Source: Brevinema andersonii (GTDB taxonomy: Bacteria > Spirochaetota > DYKD01). From it: DNA of 64,000 nt. The notes beneath the pieces are model-generated. The model was given only the letters and a program-made list of their open reading frames with translations. It was not told the origin of the DNA and did no database searches. Where the stretch lies: contig DYKD01000007.1 in assembly GCA_020722765.1 (NCBI GenBank), positions 1 to 64,000 on the forward strand, in the 5' to 3' direction. The translations under genes were made by a program, and so were the position numbers. Shown here in pieces: positions 53,636 to 62,501 of the stretch; position 1 is the stretch's first letter; the number at the start of each line of letters is the position of its first letter.

Positions 53636-54244
53636 ATGGCATTGAAATTTCAATATAATAAGACCTATCTTCAACAGCTAAATAAGGAATTGAAGGTACG
53701 GTTGAATGCTTTGCCCACTTTGCAGTCAAAAGAGGCTGCATTGCGTCTTGAAGTCATTAAAGCCAAAGAAGAAGTTCATTCCTTTGACAATGATTTGCAA
53801 TCGCTTCATGAAAAGATGGATGCTGACATCCGTCTCTGGGTTGAGTTCCCACAGGATCTCGTCAAAGTCAGGGAAATCAAGACAAAAACAAGAAAAATAG
53901 CAGGGATTCGTACACCGGATTTGCAAGCAATCGATTTTGAAATACGGGATGTAAGTTATTTTGCAGAAAACGGTTGGATCCCAGGTGGAATCAAGGCATT
54001 GCAGGAACTTGTCATCTTGAAAGTGCGACGTGAGATTGCACATCACAGGATGGTTGTGTTGGAATATAACAGGAAAAAAACGACCCAAAAAGTGAATCTC
54101 TACGAGAAAGTCCAGATCCCAGAATATAGGGATGCTATCCTCCGTATAAAGAGATTTATGGAAGATGAGGATAACCTTTCTAAAGCTTCCCAGAAAATCC
54201 TCAAAGCCCGACTTGCTTATGCTGAAGAGGAGGGCGTTTCATGA
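53636..54244 (+). CDS. atpD: V/A-type ATP synthase subunit D
   Basis: The central rotor shaft. The 202-residue protein is mostly two long helices that form an antiparallel coiled coil: KFQYNKTYLQQLNKELKVRL at the N-terminus and REIAHHRMVVLEYNRKKTTQKVNL at the C-terminus, with a small domain in between. Family members share the N-terminal NKTYL.L...L pattern. It overlaps the atpI start by four bases. Confidence 0.92.
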   Translation: MALKFQYNKTYLQQLNKELKVRLNALPTLQSKEAALRLEVIKAKEEVHSFDNDLQSLHEKMDADIRLWVEFPQDLVKVREIKTKTRKIAGIRTPDLQAIDFEIRDVSYFAENGWIPGGIKALQELVILKVRREIAHHRMVVLEYNRKKTTQKVNLYEKVQIPEYRDAILRIKRFMEDEDNLSKASQKILKARLAYAEEEGVS

Positions 54245-56157
54245 TTGTCAGAATGAAAAAACTGGCTGTCTTGCTGTATCATAGGCAACGCGATGATTTC
54301 GTCAAAGATCTCCAAGGATTAGGGCTTGTCCATATTGAAGAAAAATCAGATTCTTTTTCGCATGATTTGATTGTTTTTTCAAATGAATTGAAATCTTATG
54401 AACAGGCCATTGTCTCTTTGACACTTCATGAAAAAGCAAGAGGAATAAAACTGTTGCCAAAACAACAGCAGGGGAGGGAGCCTTCTGAAATCCTTGCTGA
54501 ATTCCAAAAATGGGACAAGGAAAAAACAGGTCTGGAACAGAAGATTTCAAGTCTTGAAAAAGACCAGGAGATATTGGCTAACTGGGGAGATTTTGATCCA
54601 CAGACCATTTCGAAGCTTTCTGAAACAGGAATCAAGACACGGTTTTTTACTGTTCCCCTCAAGGCTCTGAATCGCCTTTTGGAAGCTGTTCCAGGTCTTA
54701 CAGAAGTGAACAGATTAAAAGAGCATTCCCTCTGTGTCCTTTTTGAAAAGAATAAGGATTCTGTTGTTGATGCAGAAGAGACAGTGCTTCCTCAAATACG
54801 TCTTTCAGATTGTGATAAACTGGTCACAGAATATAAAAATCAACTAGAAAAAATTCTTACTCAAATAGATGATTTGCTCGTCTGGAAAGGGATGCTTGTC
54901 AATCAAGCCAATTTGCTGTCTGATAGTGTCGCTTATGAGACGGCAAAGTTGTCTTTTTCTGAAGAGGCAAAAGGCAAGGTCCTGTATTTGGAAGGATGGA
55001 TTCCAGCGAATAAGGAAAAACTCGTAAACGACAAGATTTCTGAATATCGGGCAGTTGCCCGGTTTTCTGATCCAAAACCAAATGAGAATGTTCCTGTAAT
55101 GATGAAAAACGGTTTATTCTCCCGTCTTTTTGAACCCATTCTTAAAATTTTCAGTATACCGGATTATTTTGAACTTGACCCAACACCTTACTTTGCACCT
55201 TTCTTTATGCTTTTTGTAGGTTTATGTCTGGGAGATCTTGCTTATGGCTCTATCATTTTTTTCTTAGCTTTGGCCATTGTTCTTTTTGGTCCAAAAAAAA
55301 TCAGATCTATGGCTGGTCTGGGTGTTGTTCTTGGTTTTTCCGTTATGGTCAGTGGTGTTCTTCTCAATTCGGCTTTTGGAGCAACTATTTTTGGAGGTCC
55401 TGGAGTTTCTGGCGCCAGCCTCCTGCCTACAGGGGCTGATAGATTTGCTCTCCTCTCATCAATCAAAAATGATAAAGGCACGTTTTATCCTATGATGGGA
55501 ATTTCTCTTTTTATTGGATATCTCCAAATTCATGTCGCTTTGATTCTCAACGCCATCAATAAGATCCGTTTAGGTAATCCTGGTGGAGCCTTGAGACCAG
55601 TTGCTGATATTCTTCTTATCACTGGCTCCATTGCAATAGCAACACATACAAATGCTTTCAATCTCCAAATTTCGGTTTTCACGCCTTTTGGCATTCCCAT
55701 TGGGCAAATTCCCTTGCTCATTCCTTTTCCCGTGACTCAAGCCATGTTTTTTTTAGGATTGCTTCTTTTTATTGTTTTTGATGAATGGGGGCAACCCTTC
55801 TTTAAAAAATTCGGCTGGAGCCTTTTCAACCTTTACCTTTTCATCAGTGGAGCGTTAGGAAATCTCTTGTCTTATATGCGACTTTTTGCACTCGGTCTTT
55901 CCAGCAGTATGTTAGCCATGGTTTTCAATTCTCTCGCATTCGGTTTCATCACTGTGGATGGTGTGGTCAATCCCGCTTCCCCCATGATTATGGCTACTAT
56001 CGTTCTTCTGGTTGTTGGTCATTCCATAAATTTTGGTCTGGCGATTTTAGGTTCTTTTGTCCATCCAATGCGTCTCACATTTCTTGAGTTCTTTTCAACA
56101 CTCGGATTTAAAGGCAACGGGCGAGCATTCAAGCCTCTCGTTAAAGCCACTAAATAA
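54241..56157 (+). CDS. atpI: V/A-type ATP synthase subunit I (a-subunit)
   Basis: The stator membrane subunit that forms the ion half-channels. Its 638 residues divide into a cytoplasmic coiled-coil half (1-310) and a membrane half with about eight helices. The last helices contain the essential arginine in NLLSYMRLFALGLSSSMLAMVFN, and VVGHSINFGLAILGSFVHPMRLTFLEFF follows, both family signatures. The ATG overlaps atpD (ATGA). Confidence 0.95.
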   Translation: MIVRMKKLAVLLYHRQRDDFVKDLQGLGLVHIEEKSDSFSHDLIVFSNELKSYEQAIVSLTLHEKARGIKLLPKQQQGREPSEILAEFQKWDKEKTGLEQKISSLEKDQEILANWGDFDPQTISKLSETGIKTRFFTVPLKALNRLLEAVPGLTEVNRLKEHSLCVLFEKNKDSVVDAEETVLPQIRLSDCDKLVTEYKNQLEKILTQIDDLLVWKGMLVNQANLLSDSVAYETAKLSFSEEAKGKVLYLEGWIPANKEKLVNDKISEYRAVARFSDPKPNENVPVMMKNGLFSRLFEPILKIFSIPDYFELDPTPYFAPFFMLFVGLCLGDLAYGSIIFFLALAIVLFGPKKIRSMAGLGVVLGFSVMVSGVLLNSAFGATIFGGPGVSGASLLPTGADRFALLSSIKNDKGTFYPMMGISLFIGYLQIHVALILNAINKIRLGNPGGALRPVADILLITGSIAIATHTNAFNLQISVFTPFGIPIGQIPLLIPFPVTQAMFFLGLLLFIVFDEWGQPFFKKFGWSLFNLYLFISGALGNLLSYMRLFALGLSSSMLAMVFNSLAFGFITVDGVVNPASPMIMATIVLLVVGHSINFGLAILGSFVHPMRLTFLEFFSTLGFKGNGRAFKPLVKATK

Positions 56158-56183
56158 AACGAACTTTTCAAGGAGGTTCATCA

Positions 56184-56648
56184 ATGGATCCAGTCCAATT
56201 AGGTAATATTTTGGCATTTGCAGGTAGTGGTCTCATGCTTGGTCTTGCAGGAGCTGGCTCAGCGATGGGAACATCAATGGCTGGAATGGCCACTCTGGGT
56301 ATGATCAAGAAAAAACCTGAACTTTTTGGTATGGGGATTGTGCTTACTGCCGTTCCAGGAACACAAGGTATTTATGGTTTTGTAGGCTTTTTTCTTAGTC
56401 TACAAGTCATGGCAGGAGATATGAGCATCATGAAAGGTGCTGTGATTCTTGGTTCTGGTTTAGGACTTGGTTTTGCGGGTCTCCTCTCTGGTTGGTACCA
56501 AGGCCGTGTCTGTGCTGATGGTATCAATTCCATTGCAGCAGGGCATTCCGATGCTTTTGGTAAGACCATGATGTTGGCGGCTTTCCCGGAATTTTATGCT
56601 ATTCTTGCATTGATTGGTCTTATCCTTATGCAGGGAAGCATCGCTTAA
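56184..56648 (+). CDS. atpK: V/A-type ATP synthase subunit K (proteolipid ring)
   Basis: The rotor-ring proteolipid, 154 residues with four helices (two fused hairpins). The ion-binding glutamate is kept only in the second hairpin (E136 in AAFPEFYAIL). The Na+-site residues known from Enterococcus hirae NtpK are present at matching places: T60 and Q61 in VPGTQGIYGF, Y64, Q106 in SGWYQGRV and E136; L61 of NtpK is V57 here. This predicts Na+ rather than H+ coupling. AAGGAGG precedes the ATG. Last gene of the operon. Confidence 0.95.
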   Translation: MDPVQLGNILAFAGSGLMLGLAGAGSAMGTSMAGMATLGMIKKKPELFGMGIVLTAVPGTQGIYGFVGFFLSLQVMAGDMSIMKGAVILGSGLGLGFAGLLSGWYQGRVCADGINSIAAGHSDAFGKTMMLAAFPEFYAILALIGLILMQGSIA

Positions 56649-56701
56649 TATTTTTCGAAAAAATGATTTTTCGTATCTGACCCAACCCCTACTCGAAAAT
56701 C

Positions 56702-56729
56702 TTTCCAGCGGGTCATGACCCGCTGGAAA
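56702..56729. terminator. Long perfect palindrome between convergent genes
   Basis: TTT-CCAGCGGGTC-AT-GACCCGCTGG-AAA is self-complementary with essentially no loop and is GC-rich in an AT-rich gap. It sits between the atpK and response-regulator stops. A weaker A/T hairpin lies at 56656-56673. A bidirectional terminator is the simplest reading, although no T-run follows directly. Confidence 0.6.
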
Positions 56730-56746
56730 AGATGCGTAATGTTCCA

Positions 56747-57511
56747 TTATCCAAGATTCGCATATTTTCCAGTGAAGATATCGTTAAGGACAGACTGAAC
56801 TTCCTTGTCATCCAAAGGGATTTTTAGGAAGAAAGGGAATTTATTGGAAATGAACCTATCCTGTTTGGGCATAGTCCATTCTGAAGAGAGAAATACGAAT
56901 TTTATCGGTGAAAAGTTCTTTTCTATTGCGAGCTTAAGGAAATCTTCAGGCGTCATGAAGTCATTATCAATATCAAAAAAAATGATATCCCAGTTCTTGA
57001 GGTAGAATTTTTCAATCAGTTCAAAAGGATTTTGTATTTCAGTGAATTCGGAAGGGATTTTTGCAAAGTGTTTCTTGATCCCGAACCGGATGTTTGCACT
57101 CTTCTCCATGATCATGATGTTTTTTTTGTCTGAGGCGTCTGCGGATTTATTGGATGAGGCATTCTGTTCTACAAGTTCGTAGAGGTTCTTATAGTTTATC
57201 GGTTTTTTTACAATGAGACTACCTAGTTCACGTGCCTTTCTGACATCAGTGTCATTTTCAGAATTGACAAGCAGTATGGTTTTGATTTCAGGCCAGCGAA
57301 TCTTGATTTGCTGTAGGACTTCCAGCCCCATGATGTCTGAGAACTGATAGTCTGCTATGACTATATCAGGGTGCATCTGTACTGCATCCTTGATGGCAGG
57401 CATGGGATCCTGATAAGCTGCTATGAAAGCGCCTGTCCTTTCCAGGCTTTTCTTGATTCCAAGAAGTAGAACATTCATTCCACAAACAATAAAAATTTTT
57501 TTCTGACGCAT
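56747..57511 (-). CDS. Protein with two receiver-like domains
   Basis: The start is moved from 57571 to ATG 57511 because a consensus promoter overlaps the longer start; this gives 254 residues. The first receiver (1-120) has the phospho-acceptor region HPDIVIADYQFSD and the lysine in LIVKKPI. The second (130-250) has WDIIFFDIDND and FFLKIP. Both lack the usual N-terminal acidic pair (FIVCGMN and IMIMEKS instead), so Mg2+ binding and phosphorylation are doubtful. No output domain is present. It may act as a phosphate-independent binding module. Confidence 0.8.
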   Translation of the reverse strand: MRQKKIFIVCGMNVLLLGIKKSLERTGAFIAAYQDPMPAIKDAVQMHPDIVIADYQFSDIMGLEVLQQIKIRWPEIKTILLVNSENDTDVRKARELGSLIVKKPINYKNLYELVEQNASSNKSADASDKKNIMIMEKSANIRFGIKKHFAKIPSEFTEIQNPFELIEKFYLKNWDIIFFDIDNDFMTPEDFLKLAIEKNFSPIKFVFLSSEWTMPKQDRFISNKFPFFLKIPLDDKEVQSVLNDIFTGKYANLG

Positions 57512-57543
57512 AAACCTACCATGATGAATATAATCTGCAACTA

Positions 57544-57572
57544 TTTTAATGAAAAATGCGGTCTTTGTCAAT
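57544..57572 (-). promoter_or_regulatory. Promoter of the double-receiver gene
   Basis: On the minus strand TTGACA (57572-57567) and TAAAAT (57549-57544) are 17 bases apart. The track start codon at 57571 lies in the -35 box and is therefore unlikely. Confidence 0.75.
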
Positions 57573-57620
57573 TATTTAATAATTGGAATTATCCTTATTT
57601 TTAAATTATATTTATGAACT

Positions 57621-60260
57621 ATGAAAAATATAATAATAAAAAACAAATTCTATCATTCACTTGTCCTTTACTTCCTCATTGTGCTATCATTCATCTTAGC
57701 TGTGTTTTTGCTTAAACCTCACAAATCAGGAGTTTTGGATAATTTTGACATTACTGCTGGTGTTGAGCTTATCAAATTGAAGGATGGGATGACCATCATC
57801 CTGAAAAATGATCCTAATGCCAAAACCACGGCTGTGCGTGCCTATTTTAGGGCAGGCAGTATTTTTGAAAGTGATTATCTTGGAAGTGGAATCGGGCATC
57901 TTATTGAACACATGCTTTTTAAAGGGACTGACCGTTACAAAGTCGGTGAAATCAGCAAAACCATGCAGTCTCTGGGTGGACAAGAAAACGCATATACTTC
58001 CTTTGAAAATGTCTGTTATCACGTTTCAGTACCTGCGGAGAATTCTGTCAAAGCTGTTTCTATCATGGCGAATGCGGTTTTTCATTCATCTTTTGATCCT
58101 CATGAACTGGAAAAGGAAACAAAGGTTGTCCTCAATGAATTGAAAATGGGGGATGATGATCTTGACAGCTCTTTGACTGAGCTTTTTTTTAATGAAACAT
58201 ACTTGAGGCTCCCTTATAAATATCCGGTCATAGGGATTGAATCCATCCTTCGCGGAATTACCCGTACGGATATTCTTGATTATTATCATAAACGGTTTGT
58301 TCCTGAAAATTCTGTTTTTGTCTGTGTTGGTAACTTTGACAGGGATCAGGTCATTAAGGCGATTACAGATGAGACAGCAAGGTTGATCCATCGCTCTTCC
58401 CCTGATACTGCCTTTGAACCCGAACCTGAACAGCTTGCATTCAAATATGTTGAACAGTTCAGAGAAGATGCCGTCACGACAAGGTTGATTGCTGGGTATA
58501 AGACAATAGGCCTTCTCCATTCTGATCTTTATGCGTTGGATCTTCTGTCTTCCATGTTGGGAGGAGGGCAGGTTTCAGTCCTTAACAAAATAATGAAAAA
58601 AGAGAAGGGGCTTGTCCAGGATGTTTCAGCTTTTTCTTATACACCGTCATTGCAAGGTGTATTTGGATTCAGCCTTTCCCTGCCTGATGAAAAAATGGCG
58701 AAAGCTACAAATGAACTTTTTAGGATTATTGATCATTTGCCTTCCTATCTGAAAAAATCTGATATGGAACGGGTCAAAAAACAGGTTCTCGCTGATACCA
58801 TTGCCAATCTTCAGACTGTTGAAGGGCAGGCTGCCCGTTTGGGTAATGATTTTGTCAATTCAGGAGATATTCATTTTTCGGCTGTATATGCAAAGCGTAT
58901 GAGTGAGGTCACACTTAAAGATCTGGAACGTGTCTGGAAACGATATTTTCATAAGGATGCCATGACAGTTACAGCTATCAGGCCTTTGACTTCAAAATCG
59001 ACCCAACAGCTTGCGAAGAAAGAAGGACTCAAAAATCTGCCAATGGAGAAACGTATCCTTAAGAATGGTCTGCGTATAGTATTCATTGAAAAGAAAGGTC
59101 TTCCGCTTATAAATATGAAATTTCTCACTTCAGGAGGACTCCTTCTTGATTCAATACCAGGAATTGGAAGATTTGTAAATGAAATGATTTTGAAAGGATC
59201 AAAAAAATATCCAGGAGTTTCACAATTTCAGAAAATAGAGAGTACAGGTGGCTGGATCGCTAATTATTATGGAAATAACTCCGCAGGCGTGACAGTGAAT
59301 GTTTTGGATAGATATCTTGACATAGGGCTGGATGTCCTTTTCGATTCTGTTCAGAACGCTTTATTTTCAAAAAAGGAGTTTGAAGCTCTTAAAGTCGACA
59401 CATTGCAAGCCATCCAAAATCAGAATGAAGATGTTTTTACTGAAGGCATCAATCTCCTGAAAAAAACGATGTTTGGGGATCATCCTTACGCCTATTCAAG
59501 ACTGGGAGTCACTACAGCCATCTCTCAAATGAAAAAAAGTGATGCTGAAAAATATTACAAGGACAATTACAATTCCAGTAATTCTGTCCTTGTCATTGTC
59601 GGGGATCTGTCGGAAAAACAGAAAAAGAATGTAATGGCTAAGTTTTCATCATTTAGAAGAGGAAATAGGAAAGTTGATTCCGCTCCTGAAGTCATTCCCC
59701 TTCAAATGAACAAAATGGTAATAAAGACAAATAATAAGAACAGGTCGATTGTCCTGCTTGCTTATCCCATCCCTCCCTTGGTCAATGATTCACGATATGC
59801 AATTGAAGTCTTGGATGGCATTATTTCTGGTCTGGGGTCTAGGCTGTTTTATCAGCTACGTGATATAGAGCATCTTGGCTATAATGTCGGGACAACCCCG
59901 GTTCTCCTTCTTAAGGACGGACTCCTGCTTTTTTATATTGGTACTTCAAAACCGTTGATTGAAAAAGCGCAACAGGGTCTTTTCAGGGAAATAGGGAAGT
60001 TTAATACATTGACAGATGAGGAGATGGCAGCATCAAAGAAAAGTCTGATTGCTGAATACAGAAAAAATTCCCAGGCTTATGATTCCTTGGCATTGAATGC
60101 GGGATTATTTGAATTGTATTATGATGATATCAAACTTTATGATTCCTATGAATCAAAGATAAATGACTTGTCCAAAGAGCAGATTCTAAACCAGGTTTCC
60201 AGCATATTTTCAAAGCCGTTTGGACTTGTGATTATGGAAGGACGGGCAGGTGAGAAGTAG
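57621..60260 (+). CDS. M16 family zinc peptidase, membrane-anchored
   Basis: A pitrilysin-type metallopeptidase of 879 residues with an N-terminal membrane anchor (LVLYFLIVLSFILAVFLL), so the body faces the periplasm. The first M16 repeat has the zinc motif HLIEH (H93, E96, H97) in GSGIGHLIEHMLFKGT and a later ELEKETKVVLNELKMGDDD with the distal glutamate. The second repeat (from about residue 475) lacks HxxEH, as usual for the inactive half. The substrate is unknown. The next gene overlaps its end. Confidence 0.93.
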   Translation: MKNIIIKNKFYHSLVLYFLIVLSFILAVFLLKPHKSGVLDNFDITAGVELIKLKDGMTIILKNDPNAKTTAVRAYFRAGSIFESDYLGSGIGHLIEHMLFKGTDRYKVGEISKTMQSLGGQENAYTSFENVCYHVSVPAENSVKAVSIMANAVFHSSFDPHELEKETKVVLNELKMGDDDLDSSLTELFFNETYLRLPYKYPVIGIESILRGITRTDILDYYHKRFVPENSVFVCVGNFDRDQVIKAITDETARLIHRSSPDTAFEPEPEQLAFKYVEQFREDAVTTRLIAGYKTIGLLHSDLYALDLLSSMLGGGQVSVLNKIMKKEKGLVQDVSAFSYTPSLQGVFGFSLSLPDEKMAKATNELFRIIDHLPSYLKKSDMERVKKQVLADTIANLQTVEGQAARLGNDFVNSGDIHFSAVYAKRMSEVTLKDLERVWKRYFHKDAMTVTAIRPLTSKSTQQLAKKEGLKNLPMEKRILKNGLRIVFIEKKGLPLINMKFLTSGGLLLDSIPGIGRFVNEMILKGSKKYPGVSQFQKIESTGGWIANYYGNNSAGVTVNVLDRYLDIGLDVLFDSVQNALFSKKEFEALKVDTLQAIQNQNEDVFTEGINLLKKTMFGDHPYAYSRLGVTTAISQMKKSDAEKYYKDNYNSSNSVLVIVGDLSEKQKKNVMAKFSSFRRGNRKVDSAPEVIPLQMNKMVIKTNNKNRSIVLLAYPIPPLVNDSRYAIEVLDGIISGLGSRLFYQLRDIEHLGYNVGTTPVLLLKDGLLLFYIGTSKPLIEKAQQGLFREIGKFNTLTDEEMAASKKSLIAEYRKNSQAYDSLALNAGLFELYYDDIKLYDSYESKINDLSKEQILNQVSSIFSKPFGLVIMEGRAGEK

Positions 60261-60489
60261 TTTTTTACCGCTATTCATATTTCTTTTCATTGTCATGATG
60301 GTACTTGGCCTGGTTTTTAAGGCTTTTTTATGGTTATTCATACTTGCAGTCAAATATTGGTATATCGTAGCAGCTTTGATTTTTGTATTCATGCTTTTGG
60401 ACATTATCAGGAAAAAGAAGAAAGAAGAGGATTCAAAAGATTATATTGAAACACAGTATCGTGTGGTTGATGATGATGAGGTAAAATGA
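60250..60489 (+). CDS. Small membrane protein, unknown
   Basis: The 79-residue product starts at GTG with AAGGACGGG upstream and overlaps the M16 gene by 11 bases. It has two adjacent hydrophobic segments (FLPLFIFLFIVMMVLGLVF and AVKYWYIVAALIFVFMLLD), then a highly charged tail (RKKKKEEDSKDYIETQYRVV). No family recognised. The overlap suggests translational coupling and possibly a role near the peptidase. Confidence 0.72.
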   Translation: MRSSFLPLFIFLFIVMMVLGLVFKAFLWLFILAVKYWYIVAALIFVFMLLDIIRKKKKEEDSKDYIETQYRVVDDDEVK

Positions 60490-60492
60490 TAT

Positions 60493-60684
60493 ATGGATGA
60501 GCAGCAGCTATTGTCACATGCACAGCGGGAACACTCCTATTTCGAATGGATGTTTACGCTTGATAACATAAATCTTACTGGAAATTTTTTCTGTATAAAA
60601 GATATCCGTGAGATTGTATATATCCTTTTTTATGACAAGATCAATCTGGAACTGACAAAAGAAAAAAATAAAGGGTCCGTATGA
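60493..60684 (+). CDS. 63-residue hypothetical protein before lepA
   Basis: A short soluble protein, MDEQQLLSHAQREHSYFEWM at its start, with an aromatic-rich centre (NLTGNFFCIKDIREIVYILF) and a charged C-terminus. GAGGT lies about ten bases before the ATG, and its stop overlaps the lepA start (ATGA). The position in a tightly packed operon supports it; I recognise no homologue. Confidence 0.6.
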   Translation: MDEQQLLSHAQREHSYFEWMFTLDNINLTGNFFCIKDIREIVYILFYDKINLELTKEKNKGSV

Positions 60685-62465
60685 ACCATATCCGCAATTT
60701 TTCAATCATTGCTCATATTGACCATGGGAAATCAACCTGTGCGGACAGGCTTCTGGAAATAGGCGGACTTGTTGATAAGGATGACAAGGTGACGCAGGTT
60801 CTTGACAACATGGAACTTGAAAAAGAACGTGGAATAACAATCAAGTCACAGAATGCCACATTTGATTATGTTTTGGATGGGGAAAACTATACTTTGAACC
60901 TCATTGATACCCCAGGACATATTGATTTCAATTATGAAGTGTCGCGAAGCTTGAAAGCCTGCGAAGGTGTGATTTTGCTTGTGGATTGCACACAGGGAGT
61001 TCAAGCGCAGACTTTGGGAAATTACAATCTTGCAGCTGAAAACAAGCTCGAAGTCGTTGCTGCCATAAATAAGGTGGATCTTCCCATCGCTGAAATTGAC
61101 AAGACACTTGCTGAAATAGAAGAGGCTTTTATTATTCCCAAGGAAGAGGTCTTGCAAATCAGTGCAAAATCCGGTCTTGGTGTGGAAGAACTTCTTCATG
61201 CAGTCATCAAACAAATTCCTCCGCCCACAGGTGACCCGGGAAAACCTTTGAAAGCCCTGATTTTCGATTCACAGTATGATACTTACAGAGGAGCCGTCAT
61301 AAAAGCCCGCGTATTTGATGGTGAACTCAAAGCAGGAGACCAGATCATCATGATGTCCACTGGACAAAAATATGATGTGACTGAAGTCGGTATCTTCCAG
61401 ATCAAGATGCAGAAAAAAGAAAAACTTTCTGCAGGAGAAGTCGGTTATGTTATTGCTGGAATAAAGGATATTTCCGATACTAAAATCGGGGATACCATCA
61501 CTCATGCCTTTCGTTCTTGTGATGAGGCTCTTCCTGGCTTCAAGGATGTCAAACCCACTGTGTTTGCAGGAATTTATCCGGTCAGTGCTGAAGAGTATGA
61601 GCTCCTTTCAGACGCACTTCAAAAACTCAAACTTAATGATGACTCTCTCACATTCCGTCCAGATAATTCAGTCGCTTTGGGATTTGGTTACAGGTGTGGG
61701 TTCCTCGGTCTTCTTCATATGGATATCATACAGGAACGGTTGCGCCGTGAATTCAACATCAACATCATCTCGACAGCACCTAATGTCGTTTATAGGATCA
61801 CTCCACAAAACAAGGAATCCTATGAAATCCATAATCCTAGTGAGTTCCCTGATGATAAGCTGGATAAGACGGAAGAGCCTTATATCCGTGCGACAATCAT
61901 TTCTCCTTCTGATTATATTGGTAACATCATGAAACTGATAGATGAATACCGTGGGATTTTTTTGGAAACAACATATCTGCATCCGACAATCGTCAAGATC
62001 ACTTCTGAACTTCCATTTTCAGAGATTGTCTATGATTTTAATGACAGGCTCAAATCACATTCAAGAGGGTACGCTTCTTTTGATTATGACCTGATTGGAT
62101 ACAAGGAATCCCATCTTTCACGTATAGATATCCTGGTGAATACCAGTGTAGTGGATGCGCTTTCCCTCATTGTCCATCGGGACAAGGCCTATGAAAAAGG
62201 CAAGGTTGTTGTAGAAAAACTTCGCAAAGCCATTCCCCGTCAGATGTTTGATGTCCCCATCCAGGCTGCAGTAGGTGGTAAGATTATAGCGCGGGAGACC
62301 ATCAAAGCCCTGAGGAAAGATGTTCTTGCCAAATGCTATGGTGGCGACATTTCCAGAAAGCGGAAACTATTGGAAAAGCAGAAAGAAGGCAAGAAGAGGA
62401 TGAAGAAAGTGGGAAGTGTGGATATCCCGCAGGAGGCTTTCCTTTCGATATTGGAGAGGGAATAG
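60681..62465 (+). CDS. lepA: Elongation factor 4 (LepA)
   Basis: A ribosome-associated GTPase linked to back-translocation and translation under stress. The 594-residue protein has G1 AHIDHGKSTCADRLLE, where Cys replaces the usual Leu after GKST. It also has G2 RGITIKSQ, G3 DTPGHIDFNYE and G4 NKVDLP. The LepA-specific C-terminal part includes SHSRGYASFDYDLIGY and YGGDISRKRKLLEKQKEGKKRMK. It starts at the overlap with the small gene before it. Confidence 0.97.
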   Translation: MNHIRNFSIIAHIDHGKSTCADRLLEIGGLVDKDDKVTQVLDNMELEKERGITIKSQNATFDYVLDGENYTLNLIDTPGHIDFNYEVSRSLKACEGVILLVDCTQGVQAQTLGNYNLAAENKLEVVAAINKVDLPIAEIDKTLAEIEEAFIIPKEEVLQISAKSGLGVEELLHAVIKQIPPPTGDPGKPLKALIFDSQYDTYRGAVIKARVFDGELKAGDQIIMMSTGQKYDVTEVGIFQIKMQKKEKLSAGEVGYVIAGIKDISDTKIGDTITHAFRSCDEALPGFKDVKPTVFAGIYPVSAEEYELLSDALQKLKLNDDSLTFRPDNSVALGFGYRCGFLGLLHMDIIQERLRREFNINIISTAPNVVYRITPQNKESYEIHNPSEFPDDKLDKTEEPYIRATIISPSDYIGNIMKLIDEYRGIFLETTYLHPTIVKITSELPFSEIVYDFNDRLKSHSRGYASFDYDLIGYKESHLSRIDILVNTSVVDALSLIVHRDKAYEKGKVVVEKLRKAIPRQMFDVPIQAAVGGKIIARETIKALRKDVLAKCYGGDISRKRKLLEKQKEGKKRMKKVGSVDIPQEAFLSILERE

Positions 62466-62501
62466 TTATAAAATGAAGTTTAAAATTAAAGGTGATTATC
62501 T

